DNA from: Cephalotus follicularis
Taxonomy: Eukaryota > Streptophyta > Magnoliopsida > Oxalidales > Cephalotaceae
NCBI GenBank assembly: GCA_001972305.1
Contig: BDDD01000924.1
Location: 62,001-126,000 of the forward strand
DNA: 64,000 nucleotides
Direction of reading: 5' to 3'
In this document: positions 35,157 to 46,580 of the stretch, piece by piece
Layout of the letters: every line of letters starts with the position of its first letter
How positions within the stretch are numbered: position 1 is the stretch's first letter
Position numbers and translations under genes: made by a program
Notes under the pieces: generated by a model
Told to the model about the DNA's origin: nothing
Databases searched by the model: none
What the model saw: only the letters and a program-made list of their open reading frames with translations

Positions 35157-37552
35157 TTGAGGTGCGGGGCGCCTGGTCATTCGTTAAAAGATTGTCCGAA
35201 GAGTTCAGCGACAACGCCTACTAGGCCAGGAAGTAATAGTACAGCGGCGGAACTGTCACAGAGCAGAGACACCTGGAAGGGCATCGCAAAAGGTAGAGTT
35301 TTTGTACTTGCTCAGACAGAGATTCCAGAGTCGACTTTCGTTGTTGAAGGTACTCTGTATATCTATGGTTTTTCTGCTAGGGTGTTGATGGATACTGGAG
35401 CATCGCATTCTTTTATATCTGCACGTTTTGCATCTTGCTTAGATGTTACCTCTGACTGCATGTCATATATGCTAGATGTAAGTACACCGACTGGGACTTC
35501 TATGTACACTGACTCGGTATATAGGAGTTGTGAGATGTTAATGGCAGGCATTTCTTTGTATGCAGATTTGATAGTACTACCTATCCGCGACTTCGATGTT
35601 ATACTGGGGATGGATTGGCTATCGGCACACTGTGCTCGCATGGATTGCTATAATAAAACTGTGGATTTTTGTCTGCCCGACAGAACGATGTTTCAATTCA
35701 AGGGAGACAAAGGGTTCTCGATACCGATCATATCCTTTATTCGAGCATCGAGGTATTTAGAGAAGGGATACGAAGGAAAGAGAAAGGTTTGAGTATGGAG
35801 GAGATTCCAGTTGTGTGTGAATTTCCAGACGTGTTTCCGGATGACTTGGGGTCCTTACCACCGAAGAGCAGTATGGAGTTCGTCATTGATCTTGTTCCTG
35901 GAACGGCTCCTATCTCCAAGGCACCTTATCGGATGACTCTTGCCGAGTTGCGAGAGCTGAAGTTACAGTTGCAAGACCTGATTGATAAAGGTTTTGTTGG
36001 ACCGATTGTTTCTCCGTGGGCTGCGCCCGTGTTATTTGTCAAGAAGAAAGATGGGTCGATGAGGCCTTGCATCGACTACAGAATGTTGAACAAGGAAACT
36101 ATTAAGAAAAAATACCCCCTCCCACACATCAAGGATTTGTTTGACCAGTTACAAGGGTCAAGGGTGTTTTCCAAGCTCGATCTGAGATCGGGTTATCACC
36201 AACTGAGAGTAAGGGAAGGAGACATTGAGAGCACTACCTTCCAGACATGGTATGGACACTACGAGTTCTTGGTGATGCCGTTTGGTGTTACTAATGCACC
36301 GGAAGCTTTCATGTCATTGATGAATGATGTATTCCGGCCATACCTGGATCAGTTTTTCATGGTGTTTATTTATGACATATTGGTATACTCGAGGAGTGAG
36401 GAGGAACACACTTATCATCTGAGGCTGGTATTGCAGGTTCTCAAAGAGCATCGGTTGTACGCCAAGTTCGGCAAGTGTGAGTTCTGGCTTAATCATGTGA
36501 TCTTTCTCGGTCACATCGTATCTGGAGAAGGGTTGACGGTGGATCTGTCAAAGACTGAAGTTGTGCGGGACTGGCCACAACTGAAGAATGTGACGGAGGT
36601 GCGTAGTTTCCTTGGATTGGCGGGATATTATCGGAGGTTACCCAAGAATTTTTCGAGGATAGCTGTGCCTTTGACTAGACTGACCTAGAAGAAGACCTTA
36701 TTTGTCTGGGATGAAGATTGTGAAGCTAGTTTCTGTGAGCTGAATAATCGGTTGGTTACTGCACCTATCTTGGCATTACCTGGGGGTAATAAGGGTTTTT
36801 CAGTCTACAGTGATTCATCGGGTAAGGGCTTGGGCAGCGAGCTAATGCAGCGGGGCAGAGTGATTGCTTACGCTTATCGAAAGCTGAAGCCGTATGAGGA
36901 GAACTACCTGACACATGACCTTGAACTCGCAGCGATTATCTTCGCCCTTCAGAAGTGGAGGCACTATCTTTATGGGTCGCAGTTTGAAATCTTTACAGAT
37001 TATAAGAGTTTGAGGTACCTGTTCAGCTAGGATACACTGAACATGAGGCAAAGAAGGTGGGTGGAATTATTTAACGATTATGATTGCAGTGTTCAGTACC
37101 ATCCGAGGAAAGCGAACGTGGTCGCTGATGCCTTGAGTCGCAAGGCTATGATTGCCAGTGCAATGGTGTCGCAATGGAAGATGTTAGAAGACTTCAAAGA
37201 GTGGTTCCGGGCTAATCAGTCACCTGAAGTCTATATGGCTAGCATGAGAGTACAGCCAGCTTTGCTTGACAAAATAAAGAATGCTCAAGCACGTGATCCT
37301 GAATTGCAGCAGATTCGAGAGAATCTGGACTCGGAGTCTAATTTTTGTGTACATGCCGATGGTGTTTTAAGATTTCGGAGATGGGTGTGTCTTCTGAATG
37401 AACATGGTTTGAAGAGTGAGTTACTTTATGGGGCTCATAAATCTCAGTACAACATTCACCATGGTAGCACAAAAATGTACCAGGACATCAAGAGATACTA
37501 CTGGTGGCCTGGAATGAAACGAGAGATCACTGAGTATGTAGCAAGGTGTTTG
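35157..37552 (+). pseudogene. Element E protease-RT-RNase H-integrase start
   Basis: The protease (LMDTGASHSFIS near 35390, VILGMDWLSAH near 35600) is well kept. A frameshift near 35750 leads into the RT frame (35669-36688) with [32 protein letters not shown] and TNAPEAF. The active site reads FIYDILVYS near 36365 where FIDDILVYS is expected, so one catalytic aspartate is replaced by tyrosine. TAG stops at 36687 and about 37028 bound the RNase H segment ([25 protein letters not shown]). The linker and integrase zinc domain (AHKSQYNIHHGSTKMYQD, YWWPGMKREI) follow, and S3 cuts the gene after RCL. Confidence 0.9.
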
Positions 37553-37694
37553 TGTCACACCCCGTTCCCATAACAACAATAAAAGTGGTGGCAATCAACA
37601 TATAAATCTGGCTTATGCAATTTACCATAAATTTAAAACTTTCCATATCCATTAACAACTTGTGGAAGCATTTAAATATAAGCCGAATTATAAT

Positions 37695-37722
37695 GTAACA
37701 TGCATCCCATACTACATGCTAC
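37695..37722 (-). promoter_or_regulatory. Invariant-loop hairpin, S3
   Basis: Minus-strand RNA would pair GTAGCATG with CATGTTAC (8 bp, one G-U) around the standard loop TAGTATGGGATG. Confidence 0.7.
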
Positions 37723-37918
37723 AACAATAAACATCATCAAAGTTAACTGCCCTCAAACGGAGCGTGAACAATATACCTCAATACATCGATTCATTTATTA
37801 CAAAGATCCATAAACGTTTCTCAAAAGCAGAAACAACATAAACTCCACTTCGCTCCACGGAACTCAACGGTAACAATACGCTGCATCAACCTGAAATCAA
37901 TAAGAAACTATAGGGGGG

Positions 37919-37943
37919 TTAGCCTTTGTCCTCACTCGGCTAA
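37919..37943 (-). promoter_or_regulatory. Acceptor hairpin, S3
   Basis: TTAGCC/GGCTAA on the minus strand. The most likely acceptor is TTTCAG ending at 37891, about 30 nt after the hairpin. Confidence 0.55.
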
Positions 37944-38804
37944 GTTATAAACATGATTTTGGGTCAACGATAAAGAATGCTATGTGATGAATGCAACATG
38001 ATGCAATACATACTATATCCCGATGCATATATATACATATATATACCCACCCACAATGTCACAGTTCACGATGTCACAATAACACATTATCATATTTCAC
38101 GGTTCACAATATCACAATAACACAATATCACATTTCACGGTCCACAAAGGGATCACATAGATCTCGATGGGTACGAAGAGCGTAGCCAACTCCTGGCCCC
38201 GACATCGGCCACCAACTCCTGGAAGCATGAGCAGGTCACGATGCAGTGAGTTACCCAGCCATCTCCTGGCCCCTGGGTCAACCCGGCCACTAGCCATCGC
38301 TGGCATCTCCACCACACAACTAGTACGGCCACAAACACCATCACAATCAATATTACAGTCAATCATCACAATCACAATCATCTCGATGCTCAATCAATTT
38401 TCCAAGTAAATTTATAAAACAAAGATACTTGAAAACAAACTCATTTTCACGATGTCACTGTTCTCGATTTACGCTGTTACAAAACTCAGTTCATGATGTT
38501 TGTAAAACTCAGTTCACGATGTTTGGAAGCCATTTTCACAATCCTAGAAATATATATTTGCTTGAACATACATTTTCGTGTAAAATAATGATTTATAATG
38601 ATCATGAATGCACTTCCAAATGGATGATACAACATTTCACAATCAGTTATCACGATGCACAATCAGTTCACCATAGTTCACAATCAACAATACACAATCG
38701 CAAATCACAGTTCATCACAGTTCACAATCAACAATACGCTGTCACAATCACAATTCAAGATGCATACACATGCCCATAATGCAAGACAGACACAAACAAT
38801 CGGC

Positions 38805-39275
38805 TGTCCCTCACTGACGGTCGGTTATTTTCCTTCAACAGTTGGCTGCCCACACTCGACAGTCGGCTGTCATCCTTGACAGTCGACTGTTTATACCCAA
38901 CAGTCGGACGCTAGCCTACAGCAGTCGGCTACTGAAGCCTCTGCAGGCATTTCTCAGTAACACCCATGGACAGTCGACTGGCTCCCAAGCACAGTCAACT
39001 GGATCCATTGAGTAGTCGGTTGTTCATACCGAACAGTCGACTGGCGCACTCGAGCAGTTGGCTGTCCTCTTGGACAGTCGGCTGGATTCTGCAGACAATG
39101 CATAAAAATAGCAGCAAAACAAAGCCACAACTCACAACGATCCATTCTAACACACAACGAATCATAGCATCGACGTTATCTCTAAGCGTCGACATTTATC
39201 GCGAACCAGGACTCATTCTCCGCATAAGAATCTATAGCATCGACGCTTCTTTCCTAAGCGTCGACGGTTAAGCGA
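38805..39275 (-). repeat. Mixed palindrome array in S3
   Basis: About a dozen CAGTCGACTG or CAGTCGGCTG units (38805-39090) followed by GCATCGACG and GCGTCGACG units (39165-39275). This LTR holds both flavours side by side, in its putative intron (donor-like GTAGGGGA at 39521). Confidence 0.75.
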
Positions 39276-40671
39276 ACCAAAACATGGTTCCTTCAACACG
39301 TCTCAAAACCGATCGAGTTCAAGGCATACAGCACATGCCATCCGATCTACAATCATCGTAAAACACAATATGCATAGTGGGTTAACTATTCATAGCAACC
39401 TAACACAGTCACACAATTCATAATCCACATCCCACAATCATTCCAAGACACGATATGCACACATTTCATCAAGGAACATTTATTATAATTGAACTCAAAC
39501 CACATTTATAAAATCCCCTACCTGTTACAACAGTAACAACTGTACAGTCAAGATGCACGTTCAATTGCTGAACCTTTTCGATAACCATTGAACCGAAGCC
39601 GGTTCTTGTCGATTGATCAGTTCCTCAATGCCAAATGCAATGGCCACTCATACACTGCACATACAACACATTTCCGTTATGTTCGACACACAAAACATTT
39701 TCATCGCCGAAACGCCGGCCGGATTCCGACCGACACAACCAGGCAGTGAAACACCCATCTACGGGTTCCGCATTGAACGGTCTACTCAAAACTGATCAAG
39801 ACTCATCGGGAATCAGCGTCGAATGCCACGCCACGCCCGGCAGTGAGTTGCGACTCATTCAGTCAACTCGGCGGACCTCCACAGGTCCGATCACCACACA
39901 AAAGTGCCACACACTCACCAGTCCTACACATTACTGCCCGTGACTCACCAAGACTCAGCGCCAATAGCGCTGTCTTAGGAGTCGACTCGGTCCACTGATT
40001 CCGGCCGATTCCGGCCGAATCACGCCTCACCGGTGGTCGAAATAGGGAGAGCGGGCCTTCTACACCATAACCCACACCATCCGCGATGCTAACGGCACCG
40101 GGAAATGCCGGGAGGAGGCGCGACAGTGGCGGGGAGAAGAAGAAAAAAAAGAAGAAAAAGAGAAGAGGGGGGAGGAGGTTACCGGTTGGTGGCGTGCCTG
40201 GGTTGACCGCCGTGCTCTCCCGGTCCGGTAGCTGGCTCCGGCATCCTCTCTCTCCCTCTGCTCCGATCTATCTCTCTCTCTCTCTCTCTGGCGTAGGCGC
40301 ACAGAGCGCCCGCTGCCTTTCTTTCTTGCATGGGCGCGCACGCACCCGTGTCTCTCCCTCTCTCCTTTCCTTTATTCATGTTTCCTCCTTTGTATTTTCT
40401 GATAAAATACTAAGGTCTGGGTCCCGATTTTTTCGTGAATCGCGACATAAATTATCTGAACAACCACCAAAATAATCGCAATAATATTTCGAGCATTTGG
40501 GCTTTATTTTCGCGCATTAAAAATAGGCTTTATTAGCCGACTTAGCTAACACGATTATGACTTAAATGCGTAATGCCTTTTTATTACTCTGGGCCTCTAT
40601 CGATTTTATTACGATCGTACACACACCAATTTCATAATAATTATTTATGAAATTCGGGGCATTACAGTTTG

Positions 40672-41803
40672 ACTTGCTAGACAGTTAAGGCCGAGCACCA
40701 GAGGCCGACAGGGTTATTGCAGCCATTGCCAGAGGTGGAGTGGATGTGGGAACACATAACTATGGATTTTGTTTCAGGATTTCCACTTACTAGACATCGT
40801 CACAATGCAGTGTGGGTTATCGTGGATAGACTCACGAAGTCAGCTCATTTTCTACCCACTCATGTCACGGATTCAGCAAGCAAGTTGGCTCAACTGTATG
40901 TTAAGGAGATTGTAAGACTGCATGGTGTTCCTGTGAGTATTGTTGGTGACAGAGATTCTATCTTCACTTCCAACTTTTGGAAGATATTTCAGACAGCTTT
41001 TGGGACGAAGCTGAACCTGAGTATTGCCTTTCACCCTCAGACAGATGGGCAGTCTGAGCGTACCATCCAGACCTTGGAGGATATGCTCCGGGCTTGCATT
41101 ATTGATTTTGTTGGTATATGGGAGGATCACATTCCCTTGATAGAGTTTTCTTACAATAATAGCTACCATTCCAATATCGGCATGGCACCGTTTGAAGCAC
41201 TGTATGGGAGGAAGTGCAGATCTCCTATTTGTTGGGAAGAGGTTCGAGAGTGACCTTTACTCGGGACTGAGTTGGTGGAAGAGACTTCGGAAAAGATCAA
41301 GGTGATTAAAGAGAAACTGCTTGCTGCACAGAGTCGACAGAAGTGTTACACTGACAGTGTAAAGTGGAGACCTTTGATCTTTAATGTTGGCAATCGTGTA
41401 TTCTTAAAGGTTTCACCATGGAAGGGCGTGCAAAGGTTTGGGAAAGAGGGCAAATTAGCCTTGCGCTATATTGGTCCTTTTGAGATTTTGGAGAGAGTTG
41501 GGGAGGTAGCCTACCAGCTTGCCTTACCTCTTGCATTATCAAACGTGCACGATGTCTTTCATGTGTCTATGCTGTGGAGTTGTATCCCAGACCCGTCACA
41601 CATCTCGGATTTTGATAATGTTCATGTACGAGATGACCTTTCTTGTGAAGAGTCACTGGTACAGATCCTGGACTGGAAGACATAGGTACTGAGGAACCGA
41701 ACCATTTCCACGGTCAAGGTTCAATGGCAGTTTCACCGACTCGATGAGGCCACTTGGGAACGTGAGGAGTATATCCGAAAGCAATACCCGCACTTGTCCT
41801 AGT
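40672..41803 (+). pseudogene. Element E integrase core and chromodomain-like tail
   Basis: The zinc domain finishes with a TAG right after the last Cys (40678). The core is then open from 40717: [10 protein letters not shown] (Asp), [12 protein letters not shown] (Asp), [19 protein letters not shown] (Glu), so the DDE triad is present. A TGA at about 41251 interrupts before the C-terminal domain (41272-41685: GPFEILERVGEVAYQLALP, VFHVSML). A TAG at 41683 and a final out-of-frame tail reading LDEATWEREEYIRKQYPHLS complete the chromodomain-like end. Confidence 0.88.
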
Positions 41804-41835
41804 ACTATTTTTAATTTCAAGGACCAAATTCCTTG

Positions 41836-41848
41836 AAGAAGGGGTGGA
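41836..41848 (+). promoter_or_regulatory. Polypurine tract of element E
   Basis: GAAGAAGGGGTGGA directly before TGTAACG of the 3' LTR; one T interrupts the purines. Confidence 0.7.
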
Positions 41849-43987
41849 TGTAACGCTTGCGATTTTCTTGCATCGTAATAACTTAATTTTCAATGTAACC
41901 TTATCATGGAATTAATGAGAACAACAAAAATCCTGAATTTGATGATGTTTTCGAAGCCCCAACAATGTCGATTTTGGAAGAGGAAATGCTAAGAAAATGT
42001 TAAAGTGTAAGATTAAGTCAAAACGGCACAGTTTTGAGGATAAAGCGTCAACACCTTGAGTGAAGCGTCGACGCCTAAGGAATTAAAATGCGCACTTAAT
42101 TCAAACACATAAGCGTCGATGCCTGCATGTGAACGTCGACGCTTAGCGTCGAATATCAGACATGTTTATGCGCTGACAGAAGATGTAGGGCAAGGGACAA
42201 GTGTATATCACCTTCTTGGCACCTTCACGTGCACATGAAACGTGTTATCCATGCTTCCAAGGCTCTAGGCATGCACCAGGCAAGTGGCCTTAGCAGTTGC
42301 ATGCAAGGGAATATGGTTTCATTACCTGCAATGGCAGAAAGTTAGAGGAGAAGAACAAAAACTGGGAAAGAGGGGAAATGGGGAAATGGGGAAATGGGAC
42401 CTGGGAAATGCATGCAACGAAAATGGAGAAGGAGAGAGAGGGTTGCCCGAAGAATAAATGCTCCTTTCTTTGTCCTTGCCTCGGCTAAAACACCAGAGTA
42501 AGAAAACAGAAAGTGAAAGAGAGAGAGCAACCACCATTGTTGAGCATTTTGGAGCTTGGAGCTTGGAGCTTGAAGTTTGTGGCAGGCAGCGGAGGACGAA
42601 CCTTGAGGCTGTTGTGACCAGATTCTAGGACTTAAAGAGGTGGATTTCAACTCCTAACTTGGGGTTCAAAGGTAGGGGAAGCCATAATTGTATTTTGTGT
42701 TCAATGTTTGGTGTTTGATCAGTGATGTTTAGGCATAGATTGCATGGTCACTGAATTTATGCCACGTTGTACTGGATGTGTAATATGAAGTTGCATGTCG
42801 GTTTTCTGGGCTTTATACATGTTGGATTTCATGTTCTTGTGTTGGAAATGTTAATGGTTTGTCATGTCGCAAGGAAGAGGACGACTGACGCTCGAAAATG
42901 TCGATGCATTTGGTAAGCGTCGACGCTTTATACTGTGAACTGCGTATTATTTACTGAACATGTTTTAAATGTCGACACCTATGGGAGGAGACATCGACTC
43001 CTAGGCACTCGAAAGCACTGACGCTATAGGACTGAACGTCGACGCTTAGAGGACATAAGCGTCGACGCCCAAGGGAAAAATGTCGACGCTTTAGGGTCCT
43101 CTTGGGGCAGTTATTTATGATTTTGACGCCCGATGATCCCAATTTCGCTTAGGATGCATTTGACCATTTGTATGCATTGCATATGTACTGTTTACTACCT
43201 GTTTAATAACCGTTCATAAACTGTTATGATTTCTAAATTGTTATATTAATTTAGAAATACACATATGAGTTTGAAAACTACTATCTTTGAGTACAAAAAT
43301 ATAAAATGAGTATTGTTATATTTTTGAACATACTGGGAAAGCAATTTCCCCTGCTAAAACTGTTTAAAGTATTTTCTATCTATTGGAAATACATATTTCA
43401 AATGTTTACGACTTTCAAAAAGAATTTCAAATGAACTGCCTGTTGTTGATCTAACGATCATTACTGTACTGTTACTGCACTGTTTACTGTGACTATTCAC
43501 TATGCTTGCTCTGTGAATTTACTGTGTTTGTGCTTCAGCCGTACTAGTTGCGTGGGAGGGACTACCAGCGTTGACTAGTGGCAGGGTTGACCTAGGGGCC
43601 AGGAGTTGGATGGGTAACTCATTGTACTGTACTGTTGTCTTGCTTGGTCGCCTGGAGGAGGGACCGAAGTGGGTGTGCAACGTGGGGCCAGGAGTTGGCG
43701 GCATTCTACATATTGTCTGCCTGTTTGTGGTCTCTTTGTGGACATACTGTACTATTTGTTATTCCTTTTCGGACACTACTATGCCCGTTGATGTAGCCCT
43801 GGCAAGGTTACTACTGTACTGTTATTGCATACATATATTTTCACGTATATGTCCCTACTGTTATTTTACTGTACTGTTAAACTTATATATTTTCTCATAT
43901 ATATAAACTGGTATTTCTACTGCACTGTATCACCTATGCATACATTACATGACATGCATTTAATGTTGATCCCAAGTGCACTTATGC

Positions 43988-44012
43988 TTAGCCGAGTGAG
44001 GATAAAGGCTAA
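43988..44012 (+). promoter_or_regulatory. Acceptor hairpin, element E 3' LTR
   Basis: TTAGCC/GGCTAA, CTAAC on the 3' arm, acceptor TTTACAG|ATTGATGCAGTGG intact (AG 44026-44027). Confidence 0.65.
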
Positions 44013-44220
44013 CCCCCTACTTTACAGATTGATGCAGTGGACTGGCTTGGGAATCAGGATGGATGAAGTACAAGTTTTGATGACGTCTTTACTAGGGGTT
44101 ATGTCCCTGTGGGTGTTGTGTACTGTATTTTCTGGTCACTAGACTTATGATGATACTGGATAATGTATTTTGGATCACGCTCCGTTTTTTGGGCTTTTAT
44201 CTATGACAGACATGTATTTG

Positions 44221-44248
44221 GTAACTTGCAGTATGGGATGCACGTTAC
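44221..44248 (+). promoter_or_regulatory. Invariant-loop hairpin, element E 3' LTR
   Basis: GTAACTTG/CACGTTAC around CAGTATGGGATG. One stem mismatch relative to the 5' LTR copy, where the stem is perfect. Confidence 0.65.
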
Positions 44249-44390
44249 ATGTTTTTCAGCTTGTGAGTTTTAATGCTTCCGCAACTGATATCTTGTTTGG
44301 AAAGTTTAAATTTTATGGTTTTGCATAAGCTGAATCTTAAATGTTAATTGCCTTTACTGCTTTTATGTTGTTTTCCTGAAAACGGGGTGA

Positions 44391-45785
44391 GGTTTTCTTG
44401 GGTAGATCAGATCTGAGGTGCGCAAGAGAAGGACTGGAGGTTGGCTAAGTTTATGAAGCAGGCCAGAGAAGGCTCTCGGACGGACTTCCACATCAAAGAT
44501 GATTGTGCTCGGATGTTTGGGCTGAGGATATGTGTGCCACATGTTGAAACGATCAAGTAAGAAATTTTGGAGGAAGCACATCATTCTCCTTGGTCAATGC
44601 ATCCTAGAAGTACCAGATGTATCGTGACCTAAGGCAATCTTTTTGGTGGCATGGCATGAAGCGTGAGATTGCCAAGTTTGTGGCAAGATGCTTGACGTGC
44701 TAGCAGGTGAAGGCTAAACGTCAGAAGCCTTCAGGTCTTCTCCAACCGCTTCCTATCCAATACTGGAAATGGGATAACATAACAATATAGTGGATCGTCT
44801 TACCAAGTCAGGTCACTTCTTACCGATAAGGAAGGACTTTGGTTTTGACAAGTTAGTTTGGATGTATGCGGATGGCGTGATCAAGCTACATGGGATTCCT
44901 AGAAGCATTGTTTGGGATAGAGATCCCAGGTTCACTTCGAGATTCTGGCGGAGCTTGCAGGGAGCGTTGGGTATGGAGTTGTGACTCAGTACAACGTATC
45001 ATCCTCATACCGATGGGCAGTCTGAGCGTGCCATCCAGATTCTTGAGGACATGTTGAGAGCCCGTGTTATGGATTTCAAGGGAAGTTGGGATGACCACCT
45101 GACCTTGATCGAGTTCAACAATAGCTATCAAGAGAGCATTGGTATGGCTCCTTACGAAGTCTTGTATGGAAGACGTTGTATAACCCCTTTGTGTTGGAAT
45201 CAAGTAGGAGAGCAAAGGTCGCTAGGACTGGATTTAGTCTGAGATGTAGCCGAGAAGGTGAAGACCATCCGAGATCGTTTGCGTGCAACCCAGAGCAGGC
45301 GAAAGAGTTATGCCAACAAGCGCCGCAAGGATCTGGGGTTCTCAGTAGGTGATAAGGTGTTCCTCAAAGTATCACCATACACAGGAATTGTTCATTTTGG
45401 CAAGTGTGGGAATCTTAGCCTGAGGTACATGGGTCCTTTTGACATTTTGAAAAGGATCGGACCAGTTGCTTATCGTCTGGCATTACCTCCAGAGTTGGCT
45501 AGAGTTCATGACATTTTTCATGTGTCCATGCTGAGGAAGTACATTGCTGATCCTTCACATGTTTTGGATGAACCAATCATATTTTCTGTGGAGGATTTGC
45601 CAGTGTTGGCTTATAAGGAAGCTCTAGTGTAGATTTTGGATCACCGAGATCAAGCTCTGTGGAACAAGACCATTCCTTTGGTGAAGGTTTTGTGGAGGAA
45701 CCATGCAGCTGAGGAACCTACATGGGAGTCTGAGGAACAGATGAAGGAGCGTTATCCAAACCTTTTCCTCATATCAGAGCTCAAA
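44391..45785 (+). pseudogene. Element D integrase and chromodomain-like tail
   Basis: Resumes element D in the linker (QEKDWRLAKFMKQAREGSRTDF). It runs through AHHSPW, FWWHGMKREIAKFVARCLTC (then TAG near 44701), loses the first catalytic Asp by a small deletion near 44785, and keeps WDRDPRFTSRFW (Asp) and HTDGQSERAIQILEDML (Glu). The C-terminal part (45258-45632) is open, with [34 protein letters not shown]. After a TAG at 45630, a tail reads IPLVKVLWRNHAAEEPTWESEE. Stops also occur at about 44557, 44984 and 45241. Confidence 0.88.
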
Positions 45786-45804
45786 GTTTGAGGAAAACAT
45801 TTCC

Positions 45805-45819
45805 TTAAGGGGGAGAGGA
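45805..45819 (+). promoter_or_regulatory. Polypurine tract of element D
   Basis: TTAAGGGGGAGAGGA immediately before TGTAACGACCC; a textbook plus-strand primer. Confidence 0.85.
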
Positions 45820-46218
45820 TGTAACGACCCATGTTAATTTTGGACAAATTTGCATTTGGGCCTTGGAAAATTTTTCTTTTTCCTTGGGTTGGTTTGGTTT
45901 GGGCTTGACTTGGGTAAGGCCCAATGTGTTATGTAAAGTGTAAAAGACATATTTGTTGGTTTATGTCTTGCGAAGTGTGTGAAGTGTGTTAAGGAACCTT
46001 TGTTGTTGATGTACTTTTGGCTGATGTGAAGCGATTATTGGTGGTTCTGTCAGTTCACGTTGGGAGAAGCTTTATAAGTGTTTTCTTCTTCTTTCTTCTT
46101 CGTTTTCTTTGAAGCTTTTGTTCGTTATCTGAGGTTGGAACGTTCTTACCGCCTACGAGTTAGTAAGGTGAGTGTTCTCCTCGGTAGTTAGCGCTACAAC
46201 GTTCTCATGGTACGTAAC
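45820..46218 (+). mobile_element. Element D 3' LTR, first 399 bp
   Basis: Aligns with 26408-26805 and is cut by element F after GTAAC (46214-46218). Confidence 0.9.
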
Positions 46219-46231
46219 TGTAACGCCCCAA

Positions 46232-46258
46232 AATTTCATAAATAATTATTATGAAATT
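46232..46258 (+). repeat. Inverted repeat at LTR start, element F
   Basis: AATTTCATAA and TTATGAAATT, 10 bp perfect, 7-bp spacer; identical arms at 52154-52180 and, on the other strand, 40628-40654. Confidence 0.85.
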
Positions 46259-46475
46259 GGTGCCCGTACGGTCGTAATAAAACCGATAGAGGCCCGGAGT
46301 AATAATAAAAAGGCATTACTCATTGAAGCCATAATTATGTTGGTCAAAATGGCTAATAAAGCCTATTTTTAATGCGTGATAGTAAAGCCCAATGTTCAAA
46401 ATATTATTTTGATTGTTTTAGTGGCTATTCGGATAATTTATGTCACGATTCAGGGAAAAAATCAGGACCGAGACC

Positions 46476-46500
46476 TTAGTATTTTACCATAAAATACTAA
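46476..46500 (+). promoter_or_regulatory. 11-bp inverted repeat with TATA-like core, element F
   Basis: TTAGTATTTTA / TAAAATACTAA around CCA. Nearly conserved at 52398-52422 (10 of 11) and, less well, in S3 at 40390-40413. The AT-rich core upstream of the GA-rich tract is a reasonable place for a promoter; this is inference. Confidence 0.5.
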
Positions 46501-46563
46501 AGAGGAAGCAAACGTTATTAGGGAGGGAGAGAGAGACAAGGGCGCATGATGGAAGAAGGCAGT

Positions 46564-46580
46564 GGGCGCTTTGTGCGCCC
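46564..46580 (+). other. GGGCGC hairpin in GA-rich leader, element F
   Basis: GGGCGC-TTTGT-GCGCCC, 6-bp perfect stem, surrounded by GAGAGA repeats. Also perfect at 52496-52512; in S3 (40296-40311, minus) the loop differs but five pairs remain. Confidence 0.65.

Larger units (their letters stand above)
37553..40666 (-). mobile_element. Solo LTR S3 in the integrase of element E
   Basis: On the minus strand it starts TGTAATGCCCCG at 40666 and ends GGGGTGTGACA at 37553 (3114 bp), flanked by GTTTG (37548-37552 and 40667-40671). It belongs to the LTR family of element F: same 10-bp inverted repeat after the start (40628-40654), same GA-rich tract and GGCGC hairpin near 40296-40311. Open frames around 40060-40475 are low-complexity by-products of the GA/CT tract. 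Confidence 0.92.
31517..44390 (+). mobile_element. Element E: Tekay/Del-like gypsy element inside D
   Basis: 5' LTR 31517-34033, primer site 34038, gag 34117-35126, pol 35157-41803 (split by S3), polypurine region 41836-41848, truncated 3' LTR 41849-44390. Inserted in the RT of D after AGTTG (31512-31516); the 3' duplication is lost with the LTR end. The first 200 bp of the two LTRs differ by roughly 12% by eye. RT, integrase and the LDEATWEREEY tail match chromodomain-bearing plant gypsy elements. Confidence 0.88.
41849..44390 (+). mobile_element. Element E 3' LTR, end truncated
   Basis: Matches the 5' LTR from its start until AACGGGGTGA near 44390, where relatives continue to TGTGACA. From there the sequence is the RNase H-integrase linker of D. 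Contains arrays at 42045-42150 and 42885-43095, donor-like AAAG|GTAGGGGA at 42672 and TTTACAG ending at 44027. Confidence 0.87.

Noticed and set aside
40060-40475. Overlapping frames on both strands rich in Arg, Ser and Leu
   Set aside because: They come from the GA/CT-rich tract of LTR S3; the matching tracts in F (46510-46700, 52440-52650) do not preserve the frames.
31517-44390. A target-site duplication for element E
   Set aside because: The left flank AGTTG is visible, but the right LTR end is deleted, so no duplication can be shown.
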